A DNA stretch of 64,000 bases, taken from positions 21,446,720-21,510,719 of the forward strand of contig OY720346.1 in NCBI GenBank assembly GCA_963082975.1, given 5' to 3'. Every line of letters begins with the position of its first letter. Within the stretch, counting starts at the first letter, position 1. The notes beneath the pieces are model-generated. The model was not told the origin of the DNA. It worked only from the letters and a program-made list of their open reading frames with translations, and searched no databases. Below, in pieces: positions 33,552 to 44,921 of the stretch. The translations under genes were made by a program, and so were the position numbers. The stretch is from Labia minor. Its lineage: Eukaryota > Arthropoda > Insecta > Dermaptera > Spongiphoridae.

Positions 33552-33559
33552 GTCTATTC

Positions 33560-36171
33560 AAATGATTTAGCAAGTCTACGGAAAAGATGTCAACTTACAA
33601 ATAAACGATCGTCCATGAATTTATTTTCCTGAATACCGAGTTGAAAATATAAAAAAAAAACTATGAATGAATATCCAATAATTTACAAAATGAATTTTAA
33701 ATTTTAATAAGTTAACATTTTGTAAAAAATAAATTAAAAATCCTTTCTCATCAATTTTCACTTTTCTAAATAAAATGAAAAAAAAAAAACAATAAATGAT
33801 ACATAATCACGTAATGAAATTTCATCTGGTGGTTGCCAAATTGATAAAATAAAATAATTCGATAATAAAAATTCAATAACTCCATCAATAAATAGATAAA
33901 TCAATATTGGAAATAAATTTTCTAATATGTAAATTTAGTTGGAAAATATGTTCCCTCTCCACTTACCCCACCCCCATGAAAATATTATATTCATTCACGT
34001 TGTGAAACAAAATTATTTTTATAACAAAACAATTTCCAATTTCAAATCCATTGTGCAAAGTTTCAAAAAACAAATAAAGACGAAAACAATTCTATTTGTC
34101 TCGATGAGTTAAAAGAAAGTTGATCCATTTTTTTTAGGACTTATTAAATTTTTTTCTTTTACCCTTTTTGCGAATTAAAGACAAAGATTGATGGAAATCC
34201 ATTTATTTTTAATAACATCAACTTTTTCCAATCCAATTTTCTCAACTTGAAGAAGAAGAAAAGCCTATCTGTCTTGAAGGAAAGAAGAAATCATTTCAAA
34301 GATGAATATAATATAATTATTCAATGACCTCCTCTCTTTATCCCTACCACACCATTATGTATATATTATATTAATTTCAAAAGAGGAGAGTGTTTCCGCA
34401 TGGAATCTAAATTCAAATTAATTTGAATTACCGCCCTCGGACGATGTCTGTATATTATTTAATTTTAATTAATTATAAATGTTAATTTTAATTAATAATA
34501 TTAGTTGTAAAATAATTTATAATTTTAAGCCTTTTATTTTTATTGTAATAAATTAATAAGTTCGACCACTTCCCTCCCTTACCACCCCTAATGAGTGACA
34601 TTCCCCACCCTTACATATCTCCATATAAAAAGGGGACTGAACGCTCTGATTAAATTTTAGATTTAAGTTGTTATATATATTTAGATTCTGCTAAATATAA
34701 TTAATCTTTTTACATTTAAATAAATTGTTGTTAAAATTTGATTACAGTTTTTATTTAGCGATCTTTTATCCATCTCGAATCTTTAACATCTTAAAAAGAC
34801 CTTTTTATACAGTCCACTCAATTTTCAAGGAACGATAGAAGTGAAGAGGTATCTATCGTATTTTTATCCTCTTTTTAGCCCTTCGAGCAAAATTAAATAG
34901 ATATTAAGGATTCATCCCATTCCATTTAATTCCATTTTCGATTTTCAGGAACAATAGTTTTCTTTTAATTATTTAGGCCTTACAAGGCGTTATTAGATGT
35001 ATCAAGCAGATACAGGAAAGAAAAAGAGGTAGAAGAAGTAAAAGCATTAAAAATTAGATAAATCTGAAGAACTTCTTAAAGATTTTATAATTATTTTTTT
35101 TTATTTCAAGTATTGTTAAATTATCAGTTTATTAATTAATTTTGTTAATTTATAATTTATCAAATTTATATATATATTTTTTTTGTTAATATTATATTAT
35201 TAATGCTTTGATTATTAATATTAATTCTTCAAAAATATTTTTTTACTATTTTATTTTGATATTCATTTAGTTTTATTTTGTAAATACATTTTGAAATTTT
35301 TGAAATTCTCTTTGAAACTTCACTCATTTAAAAAATAATCCTTTTCAATTCATTATTTATTTATTTTTCTCTAATATCACATTTCTATCATCAACATAGC
35401 ATGTACTTGAAATAATAATTTTTTCTGATAATGATATCTCATTAACCGATAAAAAAATCATTCGAGTTAGAATATAATTAAATATTGATTGAAAATTTAA
35501 TATATATATATAACTTTCAATTATAAATGATAATCATTACAAAATTCTGGAGTTACTTTGATGAAATTTAAATGAAAAATAATTAAGATACCTTTAAAAT
35601 ATAAACTGATTAAAAAAATAATTATATGAAACCTTTTTAAAACTTTTGATAATTTTTAACTTTTTATAATTTCGAATAAAATAAAATACTTCTATGTGGT
35701 ATAACATCATTAAAACACAAGCCGATATACAATCAACTCTCTCAATAAATAAAACAATTAGTCAAAAATTTTCTAAATATATAATTGTGAGATATATTAT
35801 GTACGTTGAAAATTATTTTTTCTTAATTATTTCAAATTTGGAGTTATATATGGTATTATAACTTTATATAAAAAACATATAAAATTAACAGTAAGGATAA
35901 TAAGGAAATGAAAGGAAATAAATTCTTTGATGATGAAATTAAAAATGAAAAATAAAAAAAATCAAACCAATTTCTTTCATTTTTTTTCTTTTTGATGTTA
36001 AACTTGACAGAAATATTAGAATGATTTATTCAATTAATTACCATAAAGTGTTATATTAATTGGAGTCTAAATGATTTCAAAATGTCAGTCCCGATAGTGA
36101 TAAGGTTGATAGGTAGATTTTCTTTGATATTTGATTTTGATCAACAGATAATGGAACTCCAAGCTCATTAG
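33560..36171. other. Long AT-rich stretch, nothing recognised
   Basis: Homopolymers and short direct repeats only. Segments at 34550-34640 (TTCGACCACTTCCCTCCC) and 34790-34970 are a little GC-richer but carry no frame or known motif. Confidence 0.55.
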
Positions 36172-36369
36172 GCTGTCGTTAAAATTCGTACCCCTCTAAT
36201 CCGGCCATATTATAATGGATCGACTCGATCTCTTTCTTCGGCTTTCTTTAGTGACGTGTTTAACCTGGCTATTGTAGCATCGAGTCTGACAAAGGCCAAA
36301 GCAAACGTCAAGGCAGCACGCACCATCATCAAAACCCTCCCCCATCGCCTCTCCCTATCCTTTAATGGT
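36172..36369 (+). other. Unidentified open frame in a GC-richer island (possible exon)
   Basis: From just after an in-frame TAG (36169-36171) the frame runs 65 codons to TAA, containing AVVKIRTPLIRPYYNGSTRS, then LSSAFFSDVFNLAIVASSLT and KAKANVKAARTIIKTLPHRL. It has no ATG near the left edge, but CTCATTAG at 36164-36171 could serve as a 3' splice site. Composition is clearly richer in GC than the flanks from about 36070 to 36490. No domain recognised and no second copy in the window. It could be a real exon, a transposon relic or chance in a composition island. Confidence 0.3.
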
Positions 36370-36960
36370 TAATGGCTGTGGAAGTTATATTCGCTCTTCA
36401 AATGCTATCACCACAAACCAACAACGAGATCTTCACGAAGCAGATTGGCGATTACAAGCTCAAAATCAAATAGTGAACCACCACTAAATAGATGCTATTA
36501 AATCCACAATTATTTTAATTAATTACATTATTATTCATTATAATTTTGAATGAATGATAAATTTCAAATATATATATTTATATATTTATAAATATATTGT
36601 AATAGGAAAGAATTTTTATGAATTTTCTGTAAAAATAGTAATTATTACTAATAATCCTACTATCAATGGAAATTATATCTTAAATCATAAAAATTTTTAA
36701 ACCTGATTTTTATTTAAGGTAATGTTAAAAAATTTATAAAAGCTTCTAATTTAACTTACTGTAGACAAAATCTCTATAAAAGTCTTAATTTTTAGTGTTT
36801 ATTTTAATAAATTCAGAATTAAAAATTATTATCTGTATGTTGCATTTATAATTTGTTTAAATCAAATTTATATATAAATATGTAAATTAGAATATATTAT
36901 ATTTCTAGTTTCTATATAGTGCTCTTAATATAATATCCAGAGTTAAGTGGGTAGTGCTAG
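36370..36960. other. Island tail and AT-rich stretch
   Basis: 36370-36490 continues the GC-richer island (CACCACAAACCAACAACGAG); the rest is plain AT-rich DNA before the retrotransposon. Confidence 0.5.
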
Positions 36961-37429
36961 GGACTAGCTTTCAAAAAAGCAGAGGGAAAACGATCTCGTT
37001 TATGTGTAGACCTAAGGGAGTTGAATAAATTAGTAATACCGGAGCCACAGCCGTTTCCAAGGATAGAAGACCTAGTAGTCGATGTCAACGATTGTAACTG
37101 GTATACACCGCTGGATATCAACTCGGCTTTTTGGTTTATACAGATTAGAAAAAAGGACAGAGTTTATAACTAGAAGGGGTCATTGGCAGTGGAAGGTGCT
37201 CTCATTTGGGTATAAAAACTCGCCTGCCATCTCTCAAAGGTTGTTAGCGAGTATAATCAGTCGATATAATTTAAATGAATTCTGTATGAATTATATCGAT
37301 GATATTTTGATTTTTTTAAAAAGTTGTGATGAACATTTAAAGCACATTCGCTTATTTTTTGAAGCGATCAAGAAAGAAGGCTTCAAATTAAAATTAGGAA
37401 ATTTATCGACCATTGTGCTCAAGAGTTGA
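36961..37429 (+). pseudogene. Gypsy-like reverse transcriptase, frameshifted
   Basis: The first frame (36961-37173) gives RLCVDLRELNKLVIPEPQPF and YTPLDINSAFW, the conserved CVD.R.LN and LD..SAFW blocks, and ends at TAG. The second frame (from about 37150) gives the LSFGYKNSPA block (usually PFGL.NAPA), the catalytic YIDDIL and a thumb start FFEAIKKEGFKLKL. It then loses register before the KC.F block. Two catalytic Asp in YIDD are intact, but the frame break makes it dead. It would have copied element RNA into DNA in a cytoplasmic particle. Confidence 0.85.
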
Positions 37430-38140
37430 CACCGCTTCACAATTTACTGAAGAGAAATGAAAAGTTTAAATGGACGAATGAATGTGAAAATTGTTTTATA
37501 GAAATAAAAGAGTACTTATGTTCTACACCAAATTTAGCAATCTATGACAGGAACAAGGATACTGATATTGAAGTGGATGCAAGCCGAACTGGATTGGAGG
37601 CAGTCTTGAAACAAACAGAAGGATAGATCTCTACACACAGTGGCATATTTATCGAAAAAGCTGACACCGGGACAAACGAAGAAGGAGATCATGTTCTTAG
37701 AATGTTTGGCAATTAAGGAGGCGAAGTATATTGACAATATTACTTGATAGGCAGAGAATTTATTGTCATATCTGATTATAAACCACTAGTAAATCTGAAA
37801 TCTAAAGCAAGGACAGATGAAGCACTAGGGCACATGATGCTATATTTCAGTGCTCCGCAACCAGTGTGACGCGGCACACTGGTTTGCCTTAAAGGAGATA
37901 CAGGTGTGCCGCCGCGATCAAATGAAACTTAGAAATCCGCATATAATATAATTATAAATCAAAAAAATATAAATTTCTTATATTCATGTATCTCCTTTAA
38001 GGCAAACCAGTGTGCCGCGTCACACCGGTTGCGGAGCACTGCTATATTTGACCCAATATAACTTTAAGGTGGTTTATAAAGAAGAGAGAGAAAATATAGA
38101 TGCAGACGCCTTGTCAAGAAATCCCGTCTTGGAAGACTGA
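37430..38140 (+). pseudogene. Gypsy-like RNase H domain with hAT insertion
   Basis: TPLHNLLKRNEKFKWTNECE and IEVDASRTGLEAVLKQ correspond to the start of a gypsy RNase H (DAS.tG.GAVL). After frame changes come VAYLSKKLTPGQTKKEI, GREFIVISDYKPLVNLKSKA (the SD.KPL block), an insertion at 37848-38041, then YNFKVVYKEERENIDADALS, the D.LSR signature that closes the domain. The piece between the RT thumb and RNase H is shortened by deletion. At least three frame breaks. Confidence 0.8.
37848..38041. mobile_element. hAT MITE nested in gypsy pol, 8-bp target duplication
   Basis: CAGTGCTCCGCAACCAGTGT starts and GGTTGCGGAGCACTG ends a 194-bp unit; the terminal inverted repeats run to about 55 bases with few mismatches. 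CTATATTT flanks both sides (37840-37847 and 38042-38049), the 8-bp duplication of hAT. Removing the unit and one duplicate restores continuity of the flanking RNase H sequence, so insertion came after the retrotransposon. Confidence 0.92.
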
Positions 38141-38156
38141 AAATTAAGAGGATTGT

Positions 38157-38889
38157 TTGGAAATAGTGAATATGATAAGGTTAAAGGAAATAATTGACGA
38201 TCAAGAATTAATTAAAGGTGAAATTGTAAGCTCAAATAATATTGTTAAAAACGGTAACATAAATTTTAAACTATTAAAAAATAATAAGAGGATATATGTA
38301 TCCAGAGAATTCGGTAAAAAGTTAATAGATAAAATACATAGGTTTTACGGACATATTGGTAATAACCTAATGTCAGAGAAAATAAGACAATTCTATTACC
38401 TTAGGAATATGGACGAACTGATAAAGATTATTGTAAGACATGTGATACATGCATAAAGAATAAATCGAATAAAGAGAAATAGGCTTATCAAAACTAGGAC
38501 CAGCTAAATACCCTTTCCAATTATGTCAATTGACACAATAGGTGGCTTTGGCGGTAATAGATAAAAAAAAATATATGCATTTGTTGGTGGACCATTTCTC
38601 TAGATACGCATGGATTTTAACCTCAACCACCCAGTCTGCGGATGACTTCATAAAACTGATAAACTCAATCAGGGATAAAAATAAAATAAAAATGATTTTA
38701 ATGGACCAATACAGTGGTTTAAATTCAAAAATAAAACCATTTAAATTAAATTTATGCTATATTGCAATTTTAGATCAGTATATTTGTCACATTATGATGA
38801 TTGATGTAAATGAGGATAAACATACTCATAAAAAGAAAGCATATAATTATAATTATTTTCTTTTTAGCCTTTCCTATATAATTAAGTAA
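38157..38889 (+). pseudogene. Gypsy-like integrase, N-terminal and partial core
   Basis: Frame 38157-38456 includes IHRFYGHIGNNLMSEKIRQF, the H....H half of the HHCC zinc site. The CKTCDTC half follows in another frame at about 38433-38456. The core begins SIDTIGG (first catalytic Asp) near 38525, then LLVDHFSRYAW and ILMDQYSG (second Asp). It ends in unrelated AT-rich sequence before the catalytic Glu. A one-base shift between zinc halves and an early loss of the core make it inactive. Confidence 0.8.
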
Positions 38890-39189
38890 GTCGGATATTT
38901 TTTTCAATTAATCAAATCTTTTTATTTTCTTTTTTCCTAAAAGTTTCGAATAATAAATTTGAAAAATATTATCAATTAAGAAGAAAAATCAAATATATCA
39001 GAAACTTGTGTAATCATTATTAATATAATTAAAGATTATGAATTTAAAAAAAAAAGTCTTGTTTATAATAAACGATTTTATGATATAAATGATATATGAT
39101 ATAAATATGATATAAATATTTATTTGGAGAGAGGGTGTTCATAAATATTTTAGCTTATAAAACTTAACTATTATAATTTATTTGTTTTT
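38890..39189. other. AT-rich stretch, short GATATAAAT repeats
   Basis: 39078-39122 repeats GATATAAAT-like units. Nothing else recognised. Confidence 0.5.
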
Positions 39190-39640
39190 TTGTTTATAAA
39201 AACATTAAAAATCAGTACAAATGCTTGGGCCAGAAAAAACTTAGATAAAGCAGAAACCTTTTCCCAAAACCTGGAAAACACATTTAATTCCTTTCCACAA
39301 ACTTATCCTAACCATGAGAACCTACAAATAGAAGATTTTTTGTACTCTCCATTACACAATTATCGCCACCTATTCGATCATTTTCCACAAAAAAATTGAA
39401 CAAATTATTAAACATGAGTTTATGAGAAGAAAATCTCCTGGAAATGATCTAATCACCGCGTCGAGATATTAAAAAAGCTCCCCCAAAAAAGGGAGTAGAT
39501 TTTCTTACTCAATTATATAATGCCATTTTAAGATCTCGATATTTTCCAATTCAATGGAAGCTTGCTCAAATAATAATGATCCTTAAACCCGGAAAACAGG
39601 ATTCTGAAGTTTCCTCATACCACCCCAAAAAAAAAAAAAT
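39190..39640 (+). pseudogene. Jockey-like non-LTR RT, N-terminal fragment
   Basis: WARKNLDKAETFSQNLENTF and IEDFLYSP form the linker before the RT domain. After a shift at about 39393 the frame gives KKIEQIIKHEF and RRKSPGNDLITA, the first RT block (KSPG.D.I). Then come LTQLYNAILRSRYFPIQWKL and ILKPGKQDSEVSSYHP, the KPGK...SYRPI block. The sequence stops at an A-run (39627-39640), so the palm with the catalytic Asp pair is missing. It is complementary to the C-terminal fragment at 18758-19655 and may be the same family. Confidence 0.8.
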
Positions 39641-40997
39641 AATAATTTTTTCAAGGACTAGGATTCACATTTATTGTAGTACAGTGACCTTCAAAATAAA
39701 AATAATCGCACTGTTAAAAAATTTTTAAAATTTTTCGATGTTTGTTTGAAATGTTTTAGATTAAAAAGATTTTCCTGATGGTTGAGAACTAAAAGAAAAT
39801 AAAACGGAAAAGATGAGAGGATGGCAAAGTGTGGATCAGAGAATAGCATGTTGGAAAAGGAAACGAAAGTTTAGAGTTCATTTAAGTTGTGGACAAAATC
39901 CTCTCGTGACTGACAAACACTGAGAAAAGAAATCAGAGATAAGAAGAGAGGACGGACTTTAAGACAGCCATTTCAAAAGGATTAAACATTAATTTACAAT
40001 TAAATAAAACAGATGGAAAATAGTTATTTATTATTTATAAGTTGGAACGTCAAATTGAGTTTAATTTCTAATAAATAATCTTTAAACACATTTTTGTTTA
40101 TTCTTATTAATTTAATATTTATTCCATATTATTAGATATTATATCTAATTGAATAGAATATAAATATTAGTATTTTCTTTACAATATTTCCTAAAAAATA
40201 GAATTCCAACAATAATAAAAAAACAAATATATTTTAAATATAAATTTTATTAATAATGTATTAAAAAAATCTGTGTCCTAAGTAAAATAATTTTTTGAAG
40301 GCAATGCGTGAATTATAAGCAGATATACTAATTTCTCTCCAATTATACATATTTCTATATTTAATTTTAATTTTTTTTACTTTTTCTTGATGTTTTTTAA
40401 TGAAGAATGAATGATATATGTTGTTTATTTATCTTTATTAGAGTTGTTTGAATAAATTAACTATAGTATTAACTATATCAATTGAAATAATTTTGATAAA
40501 TACAGAACAGAGTATTGAGAGATTATCTAAAGGGATGAGATAATGCAATAATGGCAGTCGAAATGACAGAATGGGAATCCTCCCTTGGGATGAGACTTAC
40601 TTGAGATTCTTAACCGAGATTTGGCATAGTGTTGGTCATTTTGACAGTTACGTTGAAATGTTCGTAGTTCTAGATTTAAGGATTATTTTGTTAATAGAAT
40701 TAACTTATATTAAATAGAAGTTGGTGTTAACTTCATTAGCAAATATTAAAAATATAGTATTTCTTTATGATATAGAAAATATAAATATAAATAAGTAGAT
40801 AAATTTTAATATTTAAATGGTATACACAAAATTACTATTTTTTAAATACTTTGAAAATTATTTCACCTGAAAAAAGCATTTCTAATTTAAAAATTAACAG
40901 TTGTTTTAATACAATTATATATATATATATATATAACAAAAGATATCAAATTCAAAAAATCTCTATCTCATTGAGAATTTGTTTTAGCATACATTAA
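39641..40997. other. AT-rich stretch with one mildly GC-richer patch
   Basis: 40500-40680 (GAGATTATCTAAAGGGATGA, then GGGAATCCTCCCTTGGGATG) is less AT-rich and unique in the window but without a frame. 39780-39970 is purine-rich. No gene seen. Confidence 0.5.
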
Positions 40998-41611
40998 CAA
41001 ATAAGTTGACCTGTGGCCAGGTCCGAACCGACCGACGGTTTGAAGTAAATTAAGCTGGAAACAATTTGAAATAATTTTAATATATCTATTAATGGAATAA
41101 AAAACAGATATAGATATAACATAAATATTTTTAATTTTATTTTATTTATAATATATATGTAAGACCAGGCTGTGACATAATGAATGGCTGGATGACCTCA
41201 TATAATTTTAAATTAAGAAAAAACTAATAAAGATGATTTTTCTCGAGAATAAAACCAATACAAAGTGCATGATTCGTGGTGATATATAAAAAAAATCTCC
41301 TTTGGTGTGAAAATAACCCTTTCCTTCCTATCGTCGATCGCTAATACTACCACTTCCGGTTTCCGGATTTGCACCAAAGGTTGATCAATTCATCCCACTG
41401 TGATGCATTAAGTAAATATACCAAATTTCATCAAAATCCGTTGAGCCGTACAGGCTGTACACATATATACGAACGGACGGACAGACATCATGCTAAAAAT
41501 ACTTTTTTCTTTTAAGAAAATGCATGATTCGTGGTGATAAGTAAAAATCTCCACATGTGGAATTTGGTGTGAAAACAATACCTCCCTTACTATCGTCGGT
41601 CGTTAAAAATC
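40998..41611 (-). mobile_element. Family A, copy A4 (near complete)
   Basis: Both ends present: GACCTG-TGGC-CAGGTC hairpin (41008-41023) with CCGACCGACGG, and CTATCGTCGGTCGTTAA at the other side. Both TGACGTCA sites are mutated (TGACATAA, TGACCTCA). The microsatellite is GAACGGACGGACAGACATC. The 83-bp block is duplicated as in A1, with the first copy missing CATGTGAAATT. Confidence 0.7.
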
Positions 41612-43018
41612 ATTTGGAATTTAAATCCTCAATTAATAATAATAATATTTTTTCTAAAATATTAATCAGAAAGTCTTCACATCTCAAATGAATGTTTTAA
41701 AAATTATGAAAACAACAATTAAACTTAAAAAATTAGAATAATTTTTAATTTAACACTTGATCTATTTCCTTTATGCGCATTTACGGCTGAAGCTAAGAAT
41801 CAAGAAAGTTTCATTGTATTTTATGTAACTTAATAAAATGTTTCAATTAGTTTCTAAAATTAGAATATTTATTTTCTGAATATTTTTAATATAAAATTTG
41901 TATACATGTAAATATTAATTTACGGCAGCCGCTAAGTAAAAGAAAATAGGAATTTGGAATGTAATGGCATGGGCGAAGAAAGACTAGGAGATTCTACTTG
42001 AAGTGAATACACTCACAGTAAATATTAATTAATTTTAATTTAATAAAAATATTTTTTTAATAAATATTAATAATTTTTAATTGGTTAGAAAATTTAATTA
42101 TTAATAATAATTTTTGTATTGAAATATACATATACCTATCTTAGAAGAAATATTCTGTTCATTTTTCTTCTTATCGATGTTATCAATTATTTATTTTTGA
42201 AATTTTGTCATTTTTATTTATTTATAATCTCATGATAATAATAACTCTTTATAACTTAAACTACGAACACTTTATAGAATGTCAGTTATAAAGGTAATTG
42301 AGTGATAAATCGATTTAACCACTATTCTAGGGCAAATTCAGTTGATAAATATAAAAGTTAATTTGGCAAATGACATTTAATTAAAACCTTAAAAATTTCC
42401 ATATGGTTTATTATATCATTATTAAAATAAATAAAATGAGGTTCTATTCTATTTATTATTTTAACTTTTTATATTTATTTATATATCTTGTTAATAATAC
42501 TCTCAAACTCCTTCCCCCTCTCTGCCTAAGCATTTAATTATTAAATAACTCATAATTATTTAAAAATTTAGTATATTTTATATAATCGATTTGTAACGTA
42601 ATTTTCACGTTTATTCATGGATCATTAATTTTCCAATTTTCGCTCAGGCGGCAGATACCAAAAGGAAAAGATTAAAGGTTATATTTGGTAATTTCAAATT
42701 TAATATAAACATAAATCCCGAGGGAAATGGTTTATTAAAAGATCATGTAACAATAGAATGTTATGATTATAGGTAGTTATATGTTTATATATATCATAAA
42801 ATATATTTGATAGAACCTTATTGAATTTCCTATTAGTTTTTAAATAGAATTTCAAAAAAAAAAAAAAAAAATAAATAAATTATTGATCTTAAATTTAATT
42901 CAAAGTTAATTAAAAGGTTATTAAATGTCGGTTTTATTAACTTTGATTAGAAAAAAAAAATAAAAATAAAATAATTTCAATGAAAAATACTTTAAAACAT
43001 TCAAATTTTTATAAAATA
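41612..43018. other. AT-rich stretch, nothing recognised
   Basis: Homopolymers and short AT repeats. A long A-run lies near 42853-42871, close to the Helitron C2 3' terminus. Confidence 0.55.
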
Positions 43019-43619
43019 CTAGCTGCTCCGAGCGCCTTCCAGGCGCTCTTAACACCTAGACGGGGGCTCCGCCCCCTGTACCCCCGAATGGTATTTGGTT
43101 GAAAGTCTGTATGTAAAAGGTTTTCATCCATTTTGTTTCAATCAGTATAAGTAGATAAGATATATATTTGTTTTCTTGGAAAATATATTTTAATTTAAGC
43201 AACAACAAATTTTCCTAGTATAATAAGTAAGATTTATTGACTATTTCATATTATTATTTATATATTTACTAATATATTTGTGGCTCTTTGCATTTATTTA
43301 AGTAGATTTTAATTAATTAAATAATTAATATTCTAAGTTTATGAACATTATTTTTTTTTATAAATTATATTAATTAAAATTTATTTTCTTATTTCTGTTT
43401 GTTCTTTATTTTACATATATATGTACAAAACACAAAACAATAACACAGACAGACACACAGACATTGCCTTTTATATATATAGATAGATTAAGACCTTCCC
43501 TGGGATGCCCACAACAATCCCTGAAAGTTTTACAGTAATCGGACGGGTAGTTTTTGAGTATTTGACAGACAGACAAACACACAGACACACAGACATTGCC
43601 TTTTATATATATAGTTAGA
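43019..43619 (-). mobile_element. Non-autonomous Helitron, family C, copy C2
   Basis: On the minus strand the 3' end is textbook: hairpin GAGCGCC-TGGAA-GGCGCTC (43048-43030), seven bases, then CTAG (43022-43019) and host T. A second hairpin GGGGGC/GCCCCC lies just inside (43062-43076), preceded by GTACCCCCG and the block matching C1 and C3. The 5' end reads A then TCTAACTATATATATAAAAG and GCAATGTCTGTG. A second, nearly identical 5' terminus occurs 136 bases inside (43483). No Rep/helicase. The non-LTR fragment found in C1 and C3 is absent. Confidence 0.75.
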
Positions 43620-44387
43620 TTAGATAGATAGATAGATAGATAGATATGTTTAGGTAGGATTCTATAACTTTCAATAAATGATTTATTTTAATTATTATGA
43701 TAAATGTTTATATAAAACATATTTTATTTGAGGAAAGAATGAAAAATTTTCGTTGGAAGGGAAAAAAAATCACCATAATATATTATACCTCTACTAATGG
43801 AGTGTTGAACGATAAAAAAAAGTTGACAATTGAAAGGCGGAGTGTCGTGCAGAAGAACCCTTTCTGTTTCTAAATCCGGGTATAATATATTCTCCTAATA
43901 TCGCATCTTTTAATTTAATGTAATTACAGCTAAATGTTTTGTTGAATGAAACAAGATGAACGTAAAAAAAATAGACAGCGAGTTTCTTGATATTTTCATC
44001 TACAATCTGTTATAATTTATGTTTCTCTCTATGGATGGATTTAATTAATTAAGCTTCTTCCTACTACTATCCTCTTACTTCTTCTTGCTTTATCGATTCC
44101 TCTTAATTTGTTTCCCTTCTTTTTAATTCTGAAAGATTTCTTAATTATTTTTTAAGATGTCTTTAAACTCTAATTAAACGATACCTATATATATATATAT
44201 ATATATATATATAATGGAGAAATATTTAAAAAAAAAAAGTTAAATAAGTCTTTGAGATAATAAAGAAAATTCTTTAACAGATTTTTTATCTTTTTCAATT
44301 AAATTTTATATAAGAAGAATATTGTTTATATATCCATTATACACAATATATTTAAATACATTATGTAACGGACAAATTATTTATATA
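43620..44387. other. AT-rich stretch with GATA and TA microsatellites
   Basis: (GATA)n at 43618-43645 directly beside the Helitron 5' end; (TA)n at 44187-44212. Nothing else recognised. Confidence 0.55.
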
Positions 44388-44606
44388 TGTGCGTAAAGCT
44401 AGCACCGCCATTTTATAATTCCGGTGGTGGTGCCAGCAAAAAAAAATCGAATTTTTTTATTTTTCATTTTGTTTTTTGAGATGGGCGACTGGCGTTTGCG
44501 GCACAACATAGCAAAAAATTAGCACAACGTAGCACAAAATTAGCACAACATAGCACAATTTCGTTTTTTCGGGAATTATAAAATGGCGGTGCTAGCTTCA
44601 CGCACA
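44388..44606. mobile_element. MITE with about 36-bp inverted repeats
   Basis: TGTGCGTAAAGCTAGCACCG...TTATAATTCC (44388-44423) is matched in reverse at 44571-44606 with one mismatch. TTATTTAT lies three bases outside the left end and directly beyond the right, but the flanks are too AT-rich to settle the duplication. The interior repeats TTAGCACAACRTAGCACAAA about three times (44517-44560). No coding capacity; superfamily unknown. Confidence 0.75.
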
Positions 44607-44651
44607 TTATTTATATTCCTTTTATTCGTTTTATTTTATTTTGTTGTATCT

Positions 44652-44921
44652 TTACTATCTCGTCAGAGATAGTATTGTGATCACGAAAATTTTCGATGTT
44701 GAGATTTTGACGTTTTTATACGATTTGAAGGTTCCTGAATGTGTGTGTGTATGGGTGTATGTATGTAATCAAGATTACGCAAAAACGGTTTGAGCTAGAA
44801 TGATGAAATTTGGTACATGGGCATTATTCAAAATTCATAGTTTTCAATCAACTTTTGAAAGATGTACCTCAACCGGATTAAAAATTGTATAAAACTGCTA
44901 TATATAGAATTGCAAAGAGAT
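44652..44921 (+). mobile_element. Family B, copy B3 (opposite orientation, truncated)
   Basis: Begins with the perfect hairpin ACTATCTC-GTCA-GAGATAGT and follows B2 in reverse through GTGTGTGTGTATGGGTG and CGGTTTGAGCTAGAATGATG to CTCAACCGG. It then jumps to AACTGCTATATATAGAATT with the intervening part deleted. The other end is missing. Confidence 0.65.

Larger units (their letters stand above)
36961..38889 (+). mobile_element. Gypsy-like LTR retrotransposon pol relic
   Basis: Reverse transcriptase, RNase H, zinc-binding and integrase pieces follow in the gypsy order (RT-RH-INT) on one strand, each broken by stops or frame changes. A 194-bp hAT MITE interrupts the RNase H region. No gag, protease, env or LTRs were found, and the RT fingers start abruptly at about 36961. 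It is a decayed genomic copy with no capacity to replicate. Confidence 0.85.

Noticed and set aside
36600-39180. LTRs around the gypsy-like pol
   Set aside because: No direct repeat with TG...CA ends could be found on either side; both borders look like truncations.
43406-43588. 60-codon minus-strand frame (MSVCLSVCQILK...)
   Set aside because: Translation of the GACA-rich 5' region of Helitron C2.
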